Below, piece by piece: positions 41,461-50,885 of a DNA stretch of 64,000 nucleotides. The notes beneath the pieces are model-generated. The model did not search any database, was not told the DNA's origin, and saw nothing but the letters and a program-made list of their open reading frames with translations. Position 1 is the first letter of the stretch. Every line of letters begins with the position of its first letter. A program made the position numbers and the translations under genes. Source of the stretch: SSF14 sp037045585 (GTDB lineage Bacteria; Actinomycetota; Acidimicrobiia; Acidimicrobiales; Microtrichaceae); the NCBI GenBank assembly GCA_037045585.1, contig JBAOIR010000043.1, positions 1-64,000 on the forward strand, in the 5' to 3' direction.

Positions 41461-42357
41461 TCAGGCCCTCGGATCGAACGAGGACTCCTCGGCCAGCAGC
41501 GTGAACAGCTCGGCTTCGCGCTCGGTGAGTTCCTTCGGTACCACGACGGTCACGACGGCGAACAGATCGCCCGCCGCCCCCTGGGGGTTGGGGAGGCCCC
41601 GCCCCTTGAGGCGGAGGCGTCGGCCGCTCGACGTCCCGGCCGGGACCTTGATCGTCGCCGCCCCACCGGGGGTGTCGACGCTGACCTTGGCGCCCAACGC
41701 AGCTTCCCACGGAGCGACGGGGACCTTCACCGACAGGTCGCGCCCGTCGACGGTGTAACGACCGTGCCCGGCGAAGCGGACCGTGAGGAACAGGTCGCCG
41801 GCGGGCCCGCCACCGGCACCCGGGCCACCCTCGCCGCGGACGCGAATCCGCTGGCCCTCGACAATGCCCACGGGGACGTTGACGTTGACCGAGCGGGTGC
41901 CGCGTGGACCCGACAGCGTGATCGAACGCTCGCCACCGTGGTACGACTCCTCGATCGACAGCTCGATCTCGACCTGCTGATCGGCACCCGGTCGCGGGCC
42001 GGTCGCCCGGCGACCGCCGCCGAACAACCCGCCGAGCAGGTCCTCGATGTTGGGGGTGGCCCCGCCGCCGAACCCGAAGTCCCCGGCCACCCGGCCGGCG
42101 CGGTTCCACATGCTCGGATCAGTGCCGTCGGGAACCTTGCGGAAGTCCTCGCCGAACGCGTCGTACTTCTTGCGCATGTCGGGATCGGAGAGCACCTCGT
42201 TGGCCTCCGAGATCGCCTTGAACCGGTCCTCGGCGCCCGGCTCGGTGTTGACGTCGGGGTGCCACTTCCGGGCGAGCTTGCGGTAGGCGCGCTGGATCTC
42301 GTCGGCCGATGCCGTGCGCTTGACCCCCAGGATCTCGTAGTAGTTCTGCGCGGCCAT
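41461..42357 (-). CDS. DnaJ/CbpA-like co-chaperone without zinc domain
   Basis: J-domain proteins stimulate DnaK ATPase and deliver clients. Residues 4-70 form the J domain with the HPD motif (RKWHPDVN). A G/F-like stretch follows (FGFGGGATPNIEDLLGGLFGGG) and then two C-terminal beta domains (VEIELSIEESYHGGERSITL, GHGRYTVDGRDLSVKVPVAPWEAALGAKVSVDTPGG). The four CxxCxGxG zinc repeats of DnaJ are absent, so this is a class B, CbpA-type protein. The ATG is at 42357. The 298-residue length is typical. A small gene precedes it on the same strand, 40 bases upstream. Confidence 0.92.
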   Translation of the reverse strand: MAAQNYYEILGVKRTASADEIQRAYRKLARKWHPDVNTEPGAEDRFKAISEANEVLSDPDMRKKYDAFGEDFRKVPDGTDPSMWNRAGRVAGDFGFGGGATPNIEDLLGGLFGGGRRATGPRPGADQQVEIELSIEESYHGGERSITLSGPRGTRSVNVNVPVGIVEGQRIRVRGEGGPGAGGGPAGDLFLTVRFAGHGRYTVDGRDLSVKVPVAPWEAALGAKVSVDTPGGAATIKVPAGTSSGRRLRLKGRGLPNPQGAAGDLFAVVTVVVPKELTEREAELFTLLAEESSFDPRA

Positions 42358-42397
42358 GTGCACAACGTATCGACCGCGGACGACCTCGGCGGAAGGG

Positions 42398-42691
42398 TCA
42401 GCCGGTGGCGGAGCTGTCGATGCGTTCCCAGAGCGGGAATCGGATGTGTGCGATCTCCTGGTGATCGACGATGCGGCCGTTGACGGCGAGGTGCTGCAGC
42501 GCGTCATTGGCCTTCGCCGGGCCACCGAGCAACGCCATGAAGGTGGGCACCGGGAGGAGCAACTCGCCCTCGGCGTCGCCCTCCCGGAGGATGGCGTCGA
42601 CCTCGAGGACGGGACGCTCAGGTCGGTCGAGTGAGAGCGCGTGGCACTGGTGGACGACCCGTTCGAACACGGCGATCGCCTGGATTCGCAT
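42398..42691 (-). CDS. Hypothetical protein, 97 residues
   Basis: The protein begins MRIQAIAVFERVVHQCHALSLDRPERPVLEVDAILREGD and ends near IAHIRFPLWERIDSSATG. It has no membrane segment or recognised motif. It lies 40 bases upstream of the DnaJ-like gene and may form an operon with it. Whether it is real rests on position and codon use alone. Confidence 0.5.
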   Translation of the reverse strand: MRIQAIAVFERVVHQCHALSLDRPERPVLEVDAILREGDAEGELLLPVPTFMALLGGPAKANDALQHLAVNGRIVDHQEIAHIRFPLWERIDSSATG

Positions 42692-42775
42692 CGCGAGACT
42701 CTAGCGCCGCGGGCTCGATCATGAAGGATGTGTCAGGTTCTCTCCCACCGGCTGGTTGTCGGCTAGGCAAGGGGC

Positions 42776-43234
42776 ATGAGTGACGAGAGCGACGCCCGCT
42801 TGATGGCCGAGATCTCGGCGCGACTGGTCGAGGCCAGCGCCCGCGCCCTGGGCCCGTGGGTCGAGACCGCCGTGGCGCAACGCGCCGGCGACCGCGCCGC
42901 CGAACTGGCGTCGGCGGCGACGGCGGCAGGGGAGCGGTGCGCCGAGGAGGTCCCGGCGACGATGACCTCCCTCCTCGCACTCGACATCGACGCGCAACGC
43001 ACCACCCCGCTCGGCATTCTCCGCTCGGCGTGCCGCTACCCAGCTGCCGTGTTGGCTGCGGCCGGCGTTCCGGCTCCTTCCCGGGACCCCTTCGACGAGC
43101 GAGCGAACCCCGACGATCGCTACGAGGTAGGTCCGGCGACGTGGGCGGACCTCGGCGAGGAGGTCGGTGAACTGGGCATCGCCTGGGGGGCGGCCAAGGC
43201 CCACCTGCACAAGCGTCGGCACCTGGGACGCTGA
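42776..43234 (+). CDS. Hypothetical protein, 152 residues
   Basis: The protein is helical and Ala-rich at its start (LMAEISARLVEASARALGPWVETAVAQRAGDRAAELASAATAAGERCAEEV). It ends with a conserved-looking YEVGPATWADLGEEVGELGIAWGAAKAHLHKRR. The layout is that of a small cytoplasmic actinobacterial protein of unknown role. The ATG at 42776 fits the start of strong codon bias. It precedes glnB by 91 bases on the same strand. Confidence 0.6.
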   Translation: MSDESDARLMAEISARLVEASARALGPWVETAVAQRAGDRAAELASAATAAGERCAEEVPATMTSLLALDIDAQRTTPLGILRSACRYPAAVLAAAGVPAPSRDPFDERANPDDRYEVGPATWADLGEEVGELGIAWGAAKAHLHKRRHLGR

Positions 43235-43325
43235 TCGACGGGTCGTCCACCCGGGCCCGTAACAACCACGAAACCCTGCCTCACATACACTCCTGGGCGC
43301 GCACCGAACCAGAAAGCGACTCGCC

Positions 43326-43664
43326 ATGAAGCTCGTCACTGCCATCATCAAGCCGTTCAAGCTCGACGACGTGAAGTCCGCCCTCAAGGCCATCAACGTG
43401 GTCGGCCTCACGGCCACCGAGGTGCAGGGGTTCGGTCGTCAGGGCGGGCACACCGAGACGTACCGGGGCGCCGAGTACAAGATCGACTTCGTGCCGAAGG
43501 TCCGTCTCGAAGCGGTCGTTGCCGATGACGACGTCAACGCGGTGGTCGACGCCATCGTCGGCTCGGCGCGGACCGACAAGATCGGTGACGGCAAGGTGTG
43601 GGTCACCACCGTCGACCAGCTCGTCCGAATCCGAACCGGAGAGCGCGACAACGACGCCATCTGA
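43326..43664 (+). CDS. glnB: Nitrogen regulatory protein PII
   Basis: PII senses ATP/ADP and 2-oxoglutarate and tunes nitrogen uptake and metabolism. The 112-residue protein has MKLVTAIIKPFKLDDVKSAL, the T-loop GHTETYRGAEYKIDFVPK with the modifiable Tyr (residue 51 in YRGAEY), and the C-terminal signature KIGDGKVWVTTVDQLVRIRTGE. Length and motifs are normal. Its stop shares a base with the glnD start (TGATG), so PII and its modifying enzyme are coupled. No amtB or glutamine synthetase gene is in view. Confidence 0.96.
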   Translation: MKLVTAIIKPFKLDDVKSALKAINVVGLTATEVQGFGRQGGHTETYRGAEYKIDFVPKVRLEAVVADDDVNAVVDAIVGSARTDKIGDGKVWVTTVDQLVRIRTGERDNDAI

Positions 43665-45967
43665 TGCCGCCGGTACTCGACCGATCGTCCGTCCTCGACA
43701 ACCCCGACCTACGCGGTCGGCCCTTCGTCGACGCCTACACCCGTCTCGTCGACACGTGGATCGTCGAGCTCTACGACGAGCTCTTCGGTGAACGGTCCGG
43801 CGTCGCGCTCGTTGCCACCGGCGGCCATGGCCGTGGCGAGCTCGCACCCCAGAGCGACCTCGACCTCCTGCTCCTCCACGACGGTTCGATCGACCTCGGC
43901 ACCGCCCAGCGGCTCTGGTACCCGATGTGGGACGCCAAACTGAAGGTCGGCCACTCCGTCCGAACGGTGGCCGAAACCCTCGCGCTCGCCTCCGACGACC
44001 TCCCGACCGCCACCTCGCTCCTGAGTGTCCGGCGCCTCGCCGGTGATGCGTCGCTCGCCACCGACCTTGCCGTCGACAGCGCGGCCCAGTGGCGCAAGCA
44101 GTCGAAGCGGGTCCTGGCGTCGCTCATGGAGACCGTGACCTCCCGGCACGAGACGACCGGAGAGGTCGCGGCCGCGCTCGAGCCCGACCTCAAGGAAGGT
44201 CGCGGGGGTCTCCGCGACGTGCACGCGTTGTCGTGGATCCTCGCCGCCGCGCCCGACCTCGACATCCCCCGTCCCGAGTCGCTCGCCGGTGAGTACGACA
44301 CGCTGCTCAACGCCCGGGTCGAGCTGCACCGCGTCACCGGGCGCGCCGGCGACGTCCTGCAGCTCCACGACCAGGACGGCGTCGCCGACCGTCTCGGCAT
44401 CGAGAACGCCGACGTGCTGATGACCGAGGTGGCGACCGCGGCGCGGCGCATCGCATGGGCGAGCGACGAGGCATGGTTCGTCGTGCGGGGCTCCCTGAGC
44501 GGCGGCATGTTCAAGCGGTCACCCCGGCGCCAGGACCTCGGCCACGGCGTCGAGCTCTGTGGGGAACGGGTCCACCTTGCCGAAGGGGCCGTCACCGACG
44601 AGCTGAGCGTGCTGACGGTCGCCGTCGCGGCCGCGAGGCACCGTGCCCGAATCGGTCGCACGACCCTCGTCACGTTGCAGACGGCGCCGCCCCTTCCGGA
44701 GCCCTGGCCACCGGCGGCCCGGGCGTTGTTCGTCGAACTGCTCCGGTGCGGTCCCGCGGCCATCTCTGTCATCGAGACGCTCGACCTCAACGATCTGTGG
44801 CTCCCGATGGTTCCCGAATGGGAGCCCAACCGGAGCCGTCCGCAACGCAACGCCTACCACCGGTTCACCGTGGATCGGCATTCGTGGGAGTGCGTGGCCC
44901 TCGCCGCCGGCCTGACCGATCGAGTGACCCGCCCGGACCTCCTGGTCATGGGAGCGCTCCTGCACGACATCGGCAAGGGCTATCCGGGTCAGCACTCGAT
45001 CGTCGGTATGGATCTCGGTGCGGCCGTGATGCGGCGCATGGGGTACCAACCCGACGACATCGACACCGTGGTCCTGATGATCGAGCAGCACCTGTTGTTG
45101 CCCGACGTTGCGACCCGCCGCGACCTCGACGACGCCACGACGATCCTGCTGGTGGCGGCGCGGGTCGAGACCACGGAACGGCTCCGCCTCCTGGCAGCGC
45201 TCGCCGAGGCCGACTCCATCGCGACCGGGCCCTCGGCATGGAGCCCATGGAAAGCCGGCCTCCTCGCCACGTTGGTCGAACGGGTCGCGTTCGTGACCGA
45301 CGGCGGAGACGTCGAACAGGTGATCACCGCCGGCCCGGCGACGCTGGCCCAACTCGAGTTGGTGGAGCGCGGGGCCGCCGGTGGCCGCCCGGCCATCGAC
45401 GCCCACGACGATCGACTCACGCTCGTGTGTTCCGACCGGCCCGGGCTGTTCAGCCGGATCGCCGGAGTGCTCGCCCTCAACGGCCTCGACGTGCTCGAGG
45501 CGTCAGCACACACGTCGGGCGACCTCGCCATCGAGGAGTTTCGTGTCGTGTCGGCCTTCGGCGGTGAGATCCACTGGAGCAAGGTCGAGCGTGACCTGGA
45601 ACGGGCCCTGCTCGGCCGGATCGCCCTCGAACCCCGTCTGGCCGAACGGGCCCGGAGCTACCACCGTCGTCGCAACACCGGCCGAGGACTCGAGCCCAAC
45701 GTCCGGGTCCTGGAGAACGAGGCGTCGGACGGTTCGACGGTGGTCGAGGTGGTCGGCCCCGACGGCGTCGGCCTGCTGTACGCGTTGACCCGGGCCCTTG
45801 CCGACCTCGACCTCGACATCCTCCGCGCCAAGATCGCGACCATGGGCAGCGACGTGGTCGACTCGTTCTACGTCCGCGACCGGTCCGGCGCGCCGATCAC
45901 CGACGCGGACGACGGAGCCGAGATCCGTACCGCCCTCCTCCACGTGCTGAAGGCCAACGCGTCGTGA
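43664..45967 (+). CDS. glnD: PII uridylyltransferase/uridylyl-removing enzyme
   Basis: GlnD modifies the T-loop Tyr of PII with UMP or AMP when glutamine is low and removes it when glutamine is high. The 767-residue protein has the nucleotidyltransferase motif ATGGHGRGELAPQSDLDLLLLHD (about residues 48-70), an HD domain (LHDIGKGYPGQHSIVG, about 433-448) and two C-terminal ACT domains (VCSDRPGLFSRIAGVLALNGLDVLEA and VVGPDGVGLLYALTRALADLDLDI). The order and length match GlnD. It overlaps glnB by one base at its start and the following Nudix gene by 4 bases at its end. Confidence 0.96.
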   Translation: MPPVLDRSSVLDNPDLRGRPFVDAYTRLVDTWIVELYDELFGERSGVALVATGGHGRGELAPQSDLDLLLLHDGSIDLGTAQRLWYPMWDAKLKVGHSVRTVAETLALASDDLPTATSLLSVRRLAGDASLATDLAVDSAAQWRKQSKRVLASLMETVTSRHETTGEVAAALEPDLKEGRGGLRDVHALSWILAAAPDLDIPRPESLAGEYDTLLNARVELHRVTGRAGDVLQLHDQDGVADRLGIENADVLMTEVATAARRIAWASDEAWFVVRGSLSGGMFKRSPRRQDLGHGVELCGERVHLAEGAVTDELSVLTVAVAAARHRARIGRTTLVTLQTAPPLPEPWPPAARALFVELLRCGPAAISVIETLDLNDLWLPMVPEWEPNRSRPQRNAYHRFTVDRHSWECVALAAGLTDRVTRPDLLVMGALLHDIGKGYPGQHSIVGMDLGAAVMRRMGYQPDDIDTVVLMIEQHLLLPDVATRRDLDDATTILLVAARVETTERLRLLAALAEADSIATGPSAWSPWKAGLLATLVERVAFVTDGGDVEQVITAGPATLAQLELVERGAAGGRPAIDAHDDRLTLVCSDRPGLFSRIAGVLALNGLDVLEASAHTSGDLAIEEFRVVSAFGGEIHWSKVERDLERALLGRIALEPRLAERARSYHRRRNTGRGLEPNVRVLENEASDGSTVVEVVGPDGVGLLYALTRALADLDLDILRAKIATMGSDVVDSFYVRDRSGAPITDADDGAEIRTALLHVLKANAS

Positions 45968-46674
45968 CCGACGTTCCCGCACCCGACGACCTGACGCCCG
46001 ACGACTCGATCACCGAGGCCGACCTCCTGCGCTGGGCCCACGCGTTGTCCGGTATCGCTCGGACCGGGCTGGGCTTCACCGAGAGCCGCTACGAGCGGGA
46101 GCGCTACGAGGAGGTCTTGGCCGTCGCCGCCGACATCCTCGCAGCGTCGTCGCGGAGCCATGATCGAGCGGCGCTGGTCGACGAGTGGCTGAAGATGGTC
46201 GGCGTCGGCATCGCCGGGTACGTGACGCCGAAGGTTGCCATCGGCGCGGTCGTCGGCAACGATGCCGGCGAGATCCTCCTCATCCAGCGTGCCGACTCGG
46301 GAATCTGGCTCTACCCGACGGGATGGGCCGACATCGGCTATTCCCCTGCGGAGGTGGCGCTGAAGGAGGTGCACGAGGAGACCGGCATCGTCGCTGAGGT
46401 CCGGGGGTTGCTCGGGGTCTTCGACGGGCAACGCCGCGCCTTCAGCCGAATACCGCTCTACTCCCTCGTCTTCCACTGCCACGCGGTCGGGGGTGAACTC
46501 GAGCCCCATCCACTCGAGTGTCTCGATGTCGGCTGGTTCGCCCGCGACGCACTCCCGGAGCCGCTGGCGAGCGGTTCGCTGTGGGTGCAGGCGGCGTTCG
46601 ACGCGATCGACGGCAAGGTCGTCCCCAGCTTCTTCGATGCGCCTCGCGGCGAGGTCTGGAACCACCCCGCCTGA
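45964..46674 (+). CDS. Nudix hydrolase with N-terminal helical domain
   Basis: The 236-residue protein has a helical N-terminal domain (LLRWAHALSGIARTGLGFTESRYERERYEEVLAVAADILAA), typical of a group of ADP-ribose-pyrophosphatase-like Nudix enzymes. A catalytic domain follows, with GWADIGYSPAEVALKEVHEETGI. The Nudix box departs from the consensus: Tyr replaces the first Glu and Lys replaces Arg, which is usual in this subgroup. The substrate is unknown. The GTG start overlaps the glnD stop. Confidence 0.85.
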   Translation: MTDVPAPDDLTPDDSITEADLLRWAHALSGIARTGLGFTESRYERERYEEVLAVAADILAASSRSHDRAALVDEWLKMVGVGIAGYVTPKVAIGAVVGNDAGEILLIQRADSGIWLYPTGWADIGYSPAEVALKEVHEETGIVAEVRGLLGVFDGQRRAFSRIPLYSLVFHCHAVGGELEPHPLECLDVGWFARDALPEPLASGSLWVQAAFDAIDGKVVPSFFDAPRGEVWNHPA

Positions 46675-46692
46675 CCGGCGACCGTTCCGGCG

Positions 46693-47535
46693 CTACCGCT
46701 GCTCGCGTAGGAACTTCTCGACCTCGGACACCAGCTCGTCCGCGGTGTCGCCCGCAATCTCGTCGCGGTCGTAGGTCTCCTCGAGGTGGGCGACGTACGC
46801 CGCCGTCTCCTCGTCCTCGTCGACCAGGTCGGAGATCTGGCGTTCGTACTCGGCAACCGCGAGCGGAAGGTCGCTGTCGGGAACCGTCGTGCCGAGGATC
46901 GAACACACTCGCTCGATGAGCGCCAGCGCGGCCTTGGGTGAGGGTGCAGCCGGGACGTAGCTCGGCACGGCGGCCCACAACGAGGCCGAGTTCACTCCCC
47001 GGCTGAAGCACAACTCGTGCAGGACGCCCACCACGCCGGTCGGGCCTTCGTAACGGGAGGCCTCGAGGTGGAGGGCCGCTGCCACCTTCGGATCGTGCGC
47101 CGTGCCGAACACCGACGTCGGGCGGGTGTGGGCGACGTCGGCGAGGAGCGCGCCGAGCGTGACGATCAGGCGGGCGTTCACAGCAGCGGCGACGTCGAGG
47201 ATCTGCTCGCAGAACGTCCGCCAGCGAAGTTGCGGCTCGATCCCCCGCAACACGATGACCGCAGGCGACCCCGCCGGCTCGGCGAAGAGGAACTCGTTCT
47301 CGGGCCACAAGATGCGACGGGACCCGTCGTCGTCGAGCTGCACCATCGGCCGCACCGCAGTGAAGTCGTAGAACTCCTCGGGGTCGATGTCGACGAATGC
47401 GACGGCCCCCCACGCCTCGCGGAGGCGACGCACCGCCTCCGTGGCGGCCTCGCCGGCATCGTTCCACCCCTCGAACGCGGCGACGATGATCGGCTGGTTC
47501 AACGACGGGTGACTCGACCAGCGGAGAGAACTCAC
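46693..47535 (-). CDS. PAC2 family protein
   Basis: The 280-residue protein matches the PAC2 family. It has QPIIVAAFEGWNDAGEAATEAVRRLREAW at the start, DPEEFYDFTAVRPMVQLDD, VIVLRGIEPQLRWRTFCEQIL and SLWAAVPSYVPAAPSPKAALALIE. Archaeal and eukaryotic relatives assist proteasome assembly. Actinobacterial members often occur in species with proteasomes, but their role is not settled. The GTG at 47535 is used. It is convergent with the Nudix gene and divergent from the GNAT gene. Confidence 0.87.
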   Translation of the reverse strand: MSSLRWSSHPSLNQPIIVAAFEGWNDAGEAATEAVRRLREAWGAVAFVDIDPEEFYDFTAVRPMVQLDDDGSRRILWPENEFLFAEPAGSPAVIVLRGIEPQLRWRTFCEQILDVAAAVNARLIVTLGALLADVAHTRPTSVFGTAHDPKVAAALHLEASRYEGPTGVVGVLHELCFSRGVNSASLWAAVPSYVPAAPSPKAALALIERVCSILGTTVPDSDLPLAVAEYERQISDLVDEDEETAAYVAHLEETYDRDEIAGDTADELVSEVEKFLREQR

Positions 47536-47632
47536 GTCCTCAAACGCTATCGACCCGGTCCGCGTTTCCGTCGGCCGGAGTGACCGACATCGGCCGGCGT
47601 TGATCGTCGCGGTGCACCCGTAGGCTGGTCCG

Positions 47633-48094
47633 ATGGCTCTCGATCCCACCGTGACCGTTCGCGAACTTGCCGACGCCGATGACATCACCGACGCCGTCGT
47701 GGAAGCGTTCGCCCGTCTGATCCCTCAGCTGTCGTCCTCGTCCCCTGCCCCCAGCCGGGACGAACTGATCGCCATGGCCACCGCCGACGCCGATCACCTG
47801 CTCATCGCGGAAGATGTCGATGGTGCCATCCTCGGTTCGATGACACTCATCGTGTTCCGCATCCCCACCGGGGTTCGCGCCTGGATCGAGGACGTGGTCG
47901 TCGACGAGTCCGCCCGGGGCCGCGGCGTCGGTGAGGTGCTCAACCGCACCGCGCTCGACCTCGCGTACGGTCGGGGCGCCAAGACCGTCGACCTCACCTC
48001 GCGGCCGAGCCGCGAAGCCGCCAATCGGCTCTATCAGAAGCTCGGCTTCGAGCTCCGCAACACCAATCTCTACCGCCACAACCCGCTGGCTTGA
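47633..48094 (+). CDS. GNAT-family N-acetyltransferase
   Basis: The 153-residue protein has the GNAT fold. Motif A ARGRGVGEVLNRTALDLAYGRG (acetyl-CoA pyrophosphate loop RGRGVG) follows WIEDVVVDES, and motif B is YQKLGFELRNTNLYRH. It transfers an acetyl group from acetyl-CoA to an unknown amine. The length is typical and the gene appears monocistronic, convergent with the sugar-dehydrogenase-like gene. Confidence 0.85.
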   Translation: MALDPTVTVRELADADDITDAVVEAFARLIPQLSSSSPAPSRDELIAMATADADHLLIAEDVDGAILGSMTLIVFRIPTGVRAWIEDVVVDESARGRGVGEVLNRTALDLAYGRGAKTVDLTSRPSREAANRLYQKLGFELRNTNLYRHNPLA

Positions 48095-48114
48095 TGCCCT
48101 CGGCCACCCGGCCG

Positions 48115-49392
48115 TCACGCCCCGTCGATCCGTAGGATCTTGCCGCTCAGGTTGAGCACGTAGACGTCGCCGGCGGCGTCCTCAGCGAAGCTCGACACCT
48201 GCGACATCGAATCTCCTGTCGTGGGGATCACCGCCTGCTGGTCCAGGCGGCCGTCGGTGACGACGAGGCCGCGGAGAGTCGCGGCGGCGAAGTCGGAGAA
48301 CAGGTAGACGCCGTTGAGCTCGGGCACCCGGGTGCCGCGGTACACGAACCCGCCCGTGATCGACGCTCCCTCGTCGTGGGAGTACTCGAAGATCGGGTCG
48401 ACCATGGCGACGGACCGGTCGCCGGTCTTGCCGGTGTCGTGCGCGCCTTCCCGGAGGCTCCACCCGAGGTTGGCGCCCCGCCCGGCGCCCTCCGATGCCG
48501 GGAGGACGTCGACCTCCTCCCAGTCGGCGGCGCCGACATCTGCGATCCACAGGTCGCCCGTTGCCCGATCGAAGCTGAACCGCCACGGGTTGCGAAGGCC
48601 GAGGGACCAGATCTCGTTGCGGGCACCGGCCCGACCGACGAACGGATTGTCGTCGGGAACGGTGTACCCACCGTCGGAGATCGACGCGCCCACGTCGATG
48701 CGGAGCAGCTTCGCCAGCAGCGTCCCGAGGTCCTGCCCGTTGTCGTCGGGGTCGCCCTGTGAACCGCCGTCGCCGAACCCGACGTAGAGGTACCCGTCGG
48801 GCCCGAAGGTGATGTTGCCGCCGTTGTGGTTGGCGAAGGGCTGCGGCAACCGCAGCACTTCGCGACGCGACCCGACGTCGGCGACGTCGCCCGCCATGGC
48901 GTAGGCAGCGATCACGCTGGCCCCGTCGTCGGAGCCGTCGGTGTAGCTGACGAACAGGACGGCGCCGTCGGGCGAGAACGCCAGTCCGAGCAGTCCGCGC
49001 TCGCCCCCCAGGTCGGCCACGGCCGCGACGAGATCGAGGACGGCGCCCTCGGCCGTCGTGAACACCTCACCGTCGCGTACGAGGCGCCGCACGGTGCCGG
49101 CACGCTCCCCGACGAACAGGTCGTCGGACCCCGGACGGGGAACCATCGCCGTCGGCGACTCGACGGCGGCGACCTCGGTCAGGCGGACGGTGAGCCGGCT
49201 CAGGTCGGCAGGCGTCGTCGGCGTCGGTGCAGTCGTCGTGGCCGCAGGGCCGGTGGTCGACGATCGGGCAGGGGACACGGCGGCGGTCGGCACGGTCGTG
49301 TCGTCGCTGCCCTCGTCGTTGGAGCACCCCGCGAGCACGAGGATCGGCACGGCGAGGGGTGCGAGGGCGCGGCGAAGTGGCATGAGCGCCAT
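48115..49392 (-). CDS. PQQ-dependent sugar dehydrogenase-like (GSDH/Hhip) lipoprotein
   Basis: The 425-residue protein has a lipoprotein signal (VPILVLAGCSNDE) and a Thr/Pro linker (about residues 30-62). A six-bladed propeller of the soluble glucose dehydrogenase family follows. Blade text includes GERGLLGLAFSPD, FANHNGGNITFGPDGYLYVGFGDGGSQGDP, IWSLGLRNPWRFSFD and ITGGFVYRG. The NHNGG and RNP-FS segments are the PQQ and calcium regions in characterised members. The sugar substrate is unknown, and some relatives may not oxidise sugars at all. Confidence 0.87.
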   Translation of the reverse strand: MALMPLRRALAPLAVPILVLAGCSNDEGSDDTTVPTAAVSPARSSTTGPAATTTAPTPTTPADLSRLTVRLTEVAAVESPTAMVPRPGSDDLFVGERAGTVRRLVRDGEVFTTAEGAVLDLVAAVADLGGERGLLGLAFSPDGAVLFVSYTDGSDDGASVIAAYAMAGDVADVGSRREVLRLPQPFANHNGGNITFGPDGYLYVGFGDGGSQGDPDDNGQDLGTLLAKLLRIDVGASISDGGYTVPDDNPFVGRAGARNEIWSLGLRNPWRFSFDRATGDLWIADVGAADWEEVDVLPASEGAGRGANLGWSLREGAHDTGKTGDRSVAMVDPIFEYSHDEGASITGGFVYRGTRVPELNGVYLFSDFAAATLRGLVVTDGRLDQQAVIPTTGDSMSQVSSFAEDAAGDVYVLNLSGKILRIDGA

Positions 49393-49420
49393 TCTCGCCG
49401 TCGGGGCGGCTGTCCGGTCG

Positions 49421-50281
49421 TCAGCGCGCCCAGCGGGCGGGACGGATCACGCCCTCTTGCACCACCGACGCGGCGAGCGCACCCTCGCGGGTGTAGATGA
49501 GCCCGCGCCCGAGACCGCGGCCCCCGGAGGCCGACGGCGTGTCCTGGGCGTAGAGCAACCATTCATCGGCTCGGAACGGGCGGTGGAACCACATGGCGTG
49601 GTCGAGGCTGGCCATGAACACCTCGCCGAGGCTGGCCGACAGGCCGTGCGGCCGCAGCGACGTGTCGAGGACCGAGATGTCGGAGGCGTACGCCACGACG
49701 CACTGATGGAGCACCGGATCGTCGGGAAGCTTGCCGTTGGCGCGGAACCACATGTTCTCGAACATCGGGCCCGGCGTGTGATCCTCGGGCGATCGCCAGT
49801 CGCTGTAGCGGGTGTCGATCGATCGCGGCCGGTCGTACCAGTCGCCGAGCTTGTCCTTCCACGGCGCCATGCGTTCGCGGAAGTCGGGGAGCGACTCGGG
49901 ATCGGGCTGGCCCTCGGGCATCGGCATCTGGTGCTCGTAGCCCTCCTCGTGTCGTTGGAACGACGCCGTGAGGCCGAAGATCGGTCGACCGTGCTGGATG
50001 GCCTTGACCCGTCGGGTGATGAAACTCCTCGAGTCGCGGATGCGGTCGACCTCGTAGAGGATCGGCGACGACGGGTCGCCGCCGTAGAGGAAGTAGGCAT
50101 GCAACGAGTGCACCGTCATGCCCTCGACGGTCCGGGATGCGGCGACGAGCGCCTGCCCCGCCACCTGGCCGCCGAAGGTGCGCTGGCGGTCCTCGTCGGG
50201 GCTCTCGCCGCGGAAGATGTTGACCTCGATCGGCTCGAGGTCGAGCAGCGTGATGAGCGAGTCGACAGCGGCCTGATCCAT
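49421..50281 (-). CDS. tesB: Acyl-CoA thioesterase II
   Basis: TesB hydrolyses acyl-CoA to free acid and CoA. The 286-residue double hot-dog protein has RTFGGQVAGQALVAASRTV, VHSLHAYFLYGGDPSSPILYEVDRIRDSRSF and a C-terminal catalytic region SLDHAMWFHRPFRADEWLLYAQDTPSASGGRGLGRG, with the Asp, Thr/Ser and Gln positions of the family. It may balance CoA pools alongside the acyl-CoA synthetase at 39-41 kb. The ATG is at 50281. It is divergent from the GtrA-like gene. Confidence 0.92.
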   Translation of the reverse strand: MDQAAVDSLITLLDLEPIEVNIFRGESPDEDRQRTFGGQVAGQALVAASRTVEGMTVHSLHAYFLYGGDPSSPILYEVDRIRDSRSFITRRVKAIQHGRPIFGLTASFQRHEEGYEHQMPMPEGQPDPESLPDFRERMAPWKDKLGDWYDRPRSIDTRYSDWRSPEDHTPGPMFENMWFRANGKLPDDPVLHQCVVAYASDISVLDTSLRPHGLSASLGEVFMASLDHAMWFHRPFRADEWLLYAQDTPSASGGRGLGRGLIYTREGALAASVVQEGVIRPARWAR

Positions 50282-50372
50282 CGGGCTATTGTGCCAGCCG
50301 TCCGGAGGCATCCGTGCCGGTGCCCCGGGTGCTGAATTCGGTCGGCCCCGGCCCGACCGATACGATCGCTGC

Positions 50373-50885
50373 GTGAAACTGACGCCCAGTGGCCTCCTCG
50401 AACACGCCAAGAGCGACGAGGGGCGCAAACAGCTCCGCTACGCGGGCATCTCCGTTGTCTTCGTGCCGCTGGGTCAGGCCTTCGTACAGATCCTCAAGTG
50501 GGTCTTCGACGTCCACGAGGTGCTCGCCGTCCTCATCTCGGCGTGCATCCTGACGCTTCCCAACTACCTCGCCAACAAGCACATCGTGTGGCGGCACAAG
50601 AACAAGGACAACCAGGCCACCGAGATCACCGTCTTCTGGTTGGCAGCAGTGTTGGGCACGGCGTTCGCCATGGGGTTCGTCTTCCTGGCCGCGAAGATCG
50701 TCCCCGAGGACAAGGGTGAGGTCGCCCACGCCATTGCCATCTTCGCGGCGCAGCTGCTCGGCTACGGCATCGTGTGGGTGGCGCGCTACCTCTTCCTCGA
50801 CCGGCTCATCTTCAAGGCCACCCACCACGGTGAGGAACCCCCGCCCGAACTGCTCGACGACCTGCACCGCGACTTCCCCGTCTGA
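50373..50885 (+). CDS. GtrA-like membrane protein
   Basis: The 170-residue protein has four membrane segments with the GtrA pattern: LRYAGISVVFVPLGQAFVQIL, a second helix ending LPNYLANKHIVW, a third at VFWLAAVLGTAFAMGFVFLA and a fourth at FAAQLLGYGIVWVARYLFLDRLIF. GtrA proteins help move lipid-linked sugars across the membrane in cell-wall polysaccharide or O-antigen modification. The start is GTG. The next gene overlaps its stop by one base, so the two are coupled. Confidence 0.85.
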   Translation: MKLTPSGLLEHAKSDEGRKQLRYAGISVVFVPLGQAFVQILKWVFDVHEVLAVLISACILTLPNYLANKHIVWRHKNKDNQATEITVFWLAAVLGTAFAMGFVFLAAKIVPEDKGEVAHAIAIFAAQLLGYGIVWVARYLFLDRLIFKATHHGEEPPPELLDDLHRDFPV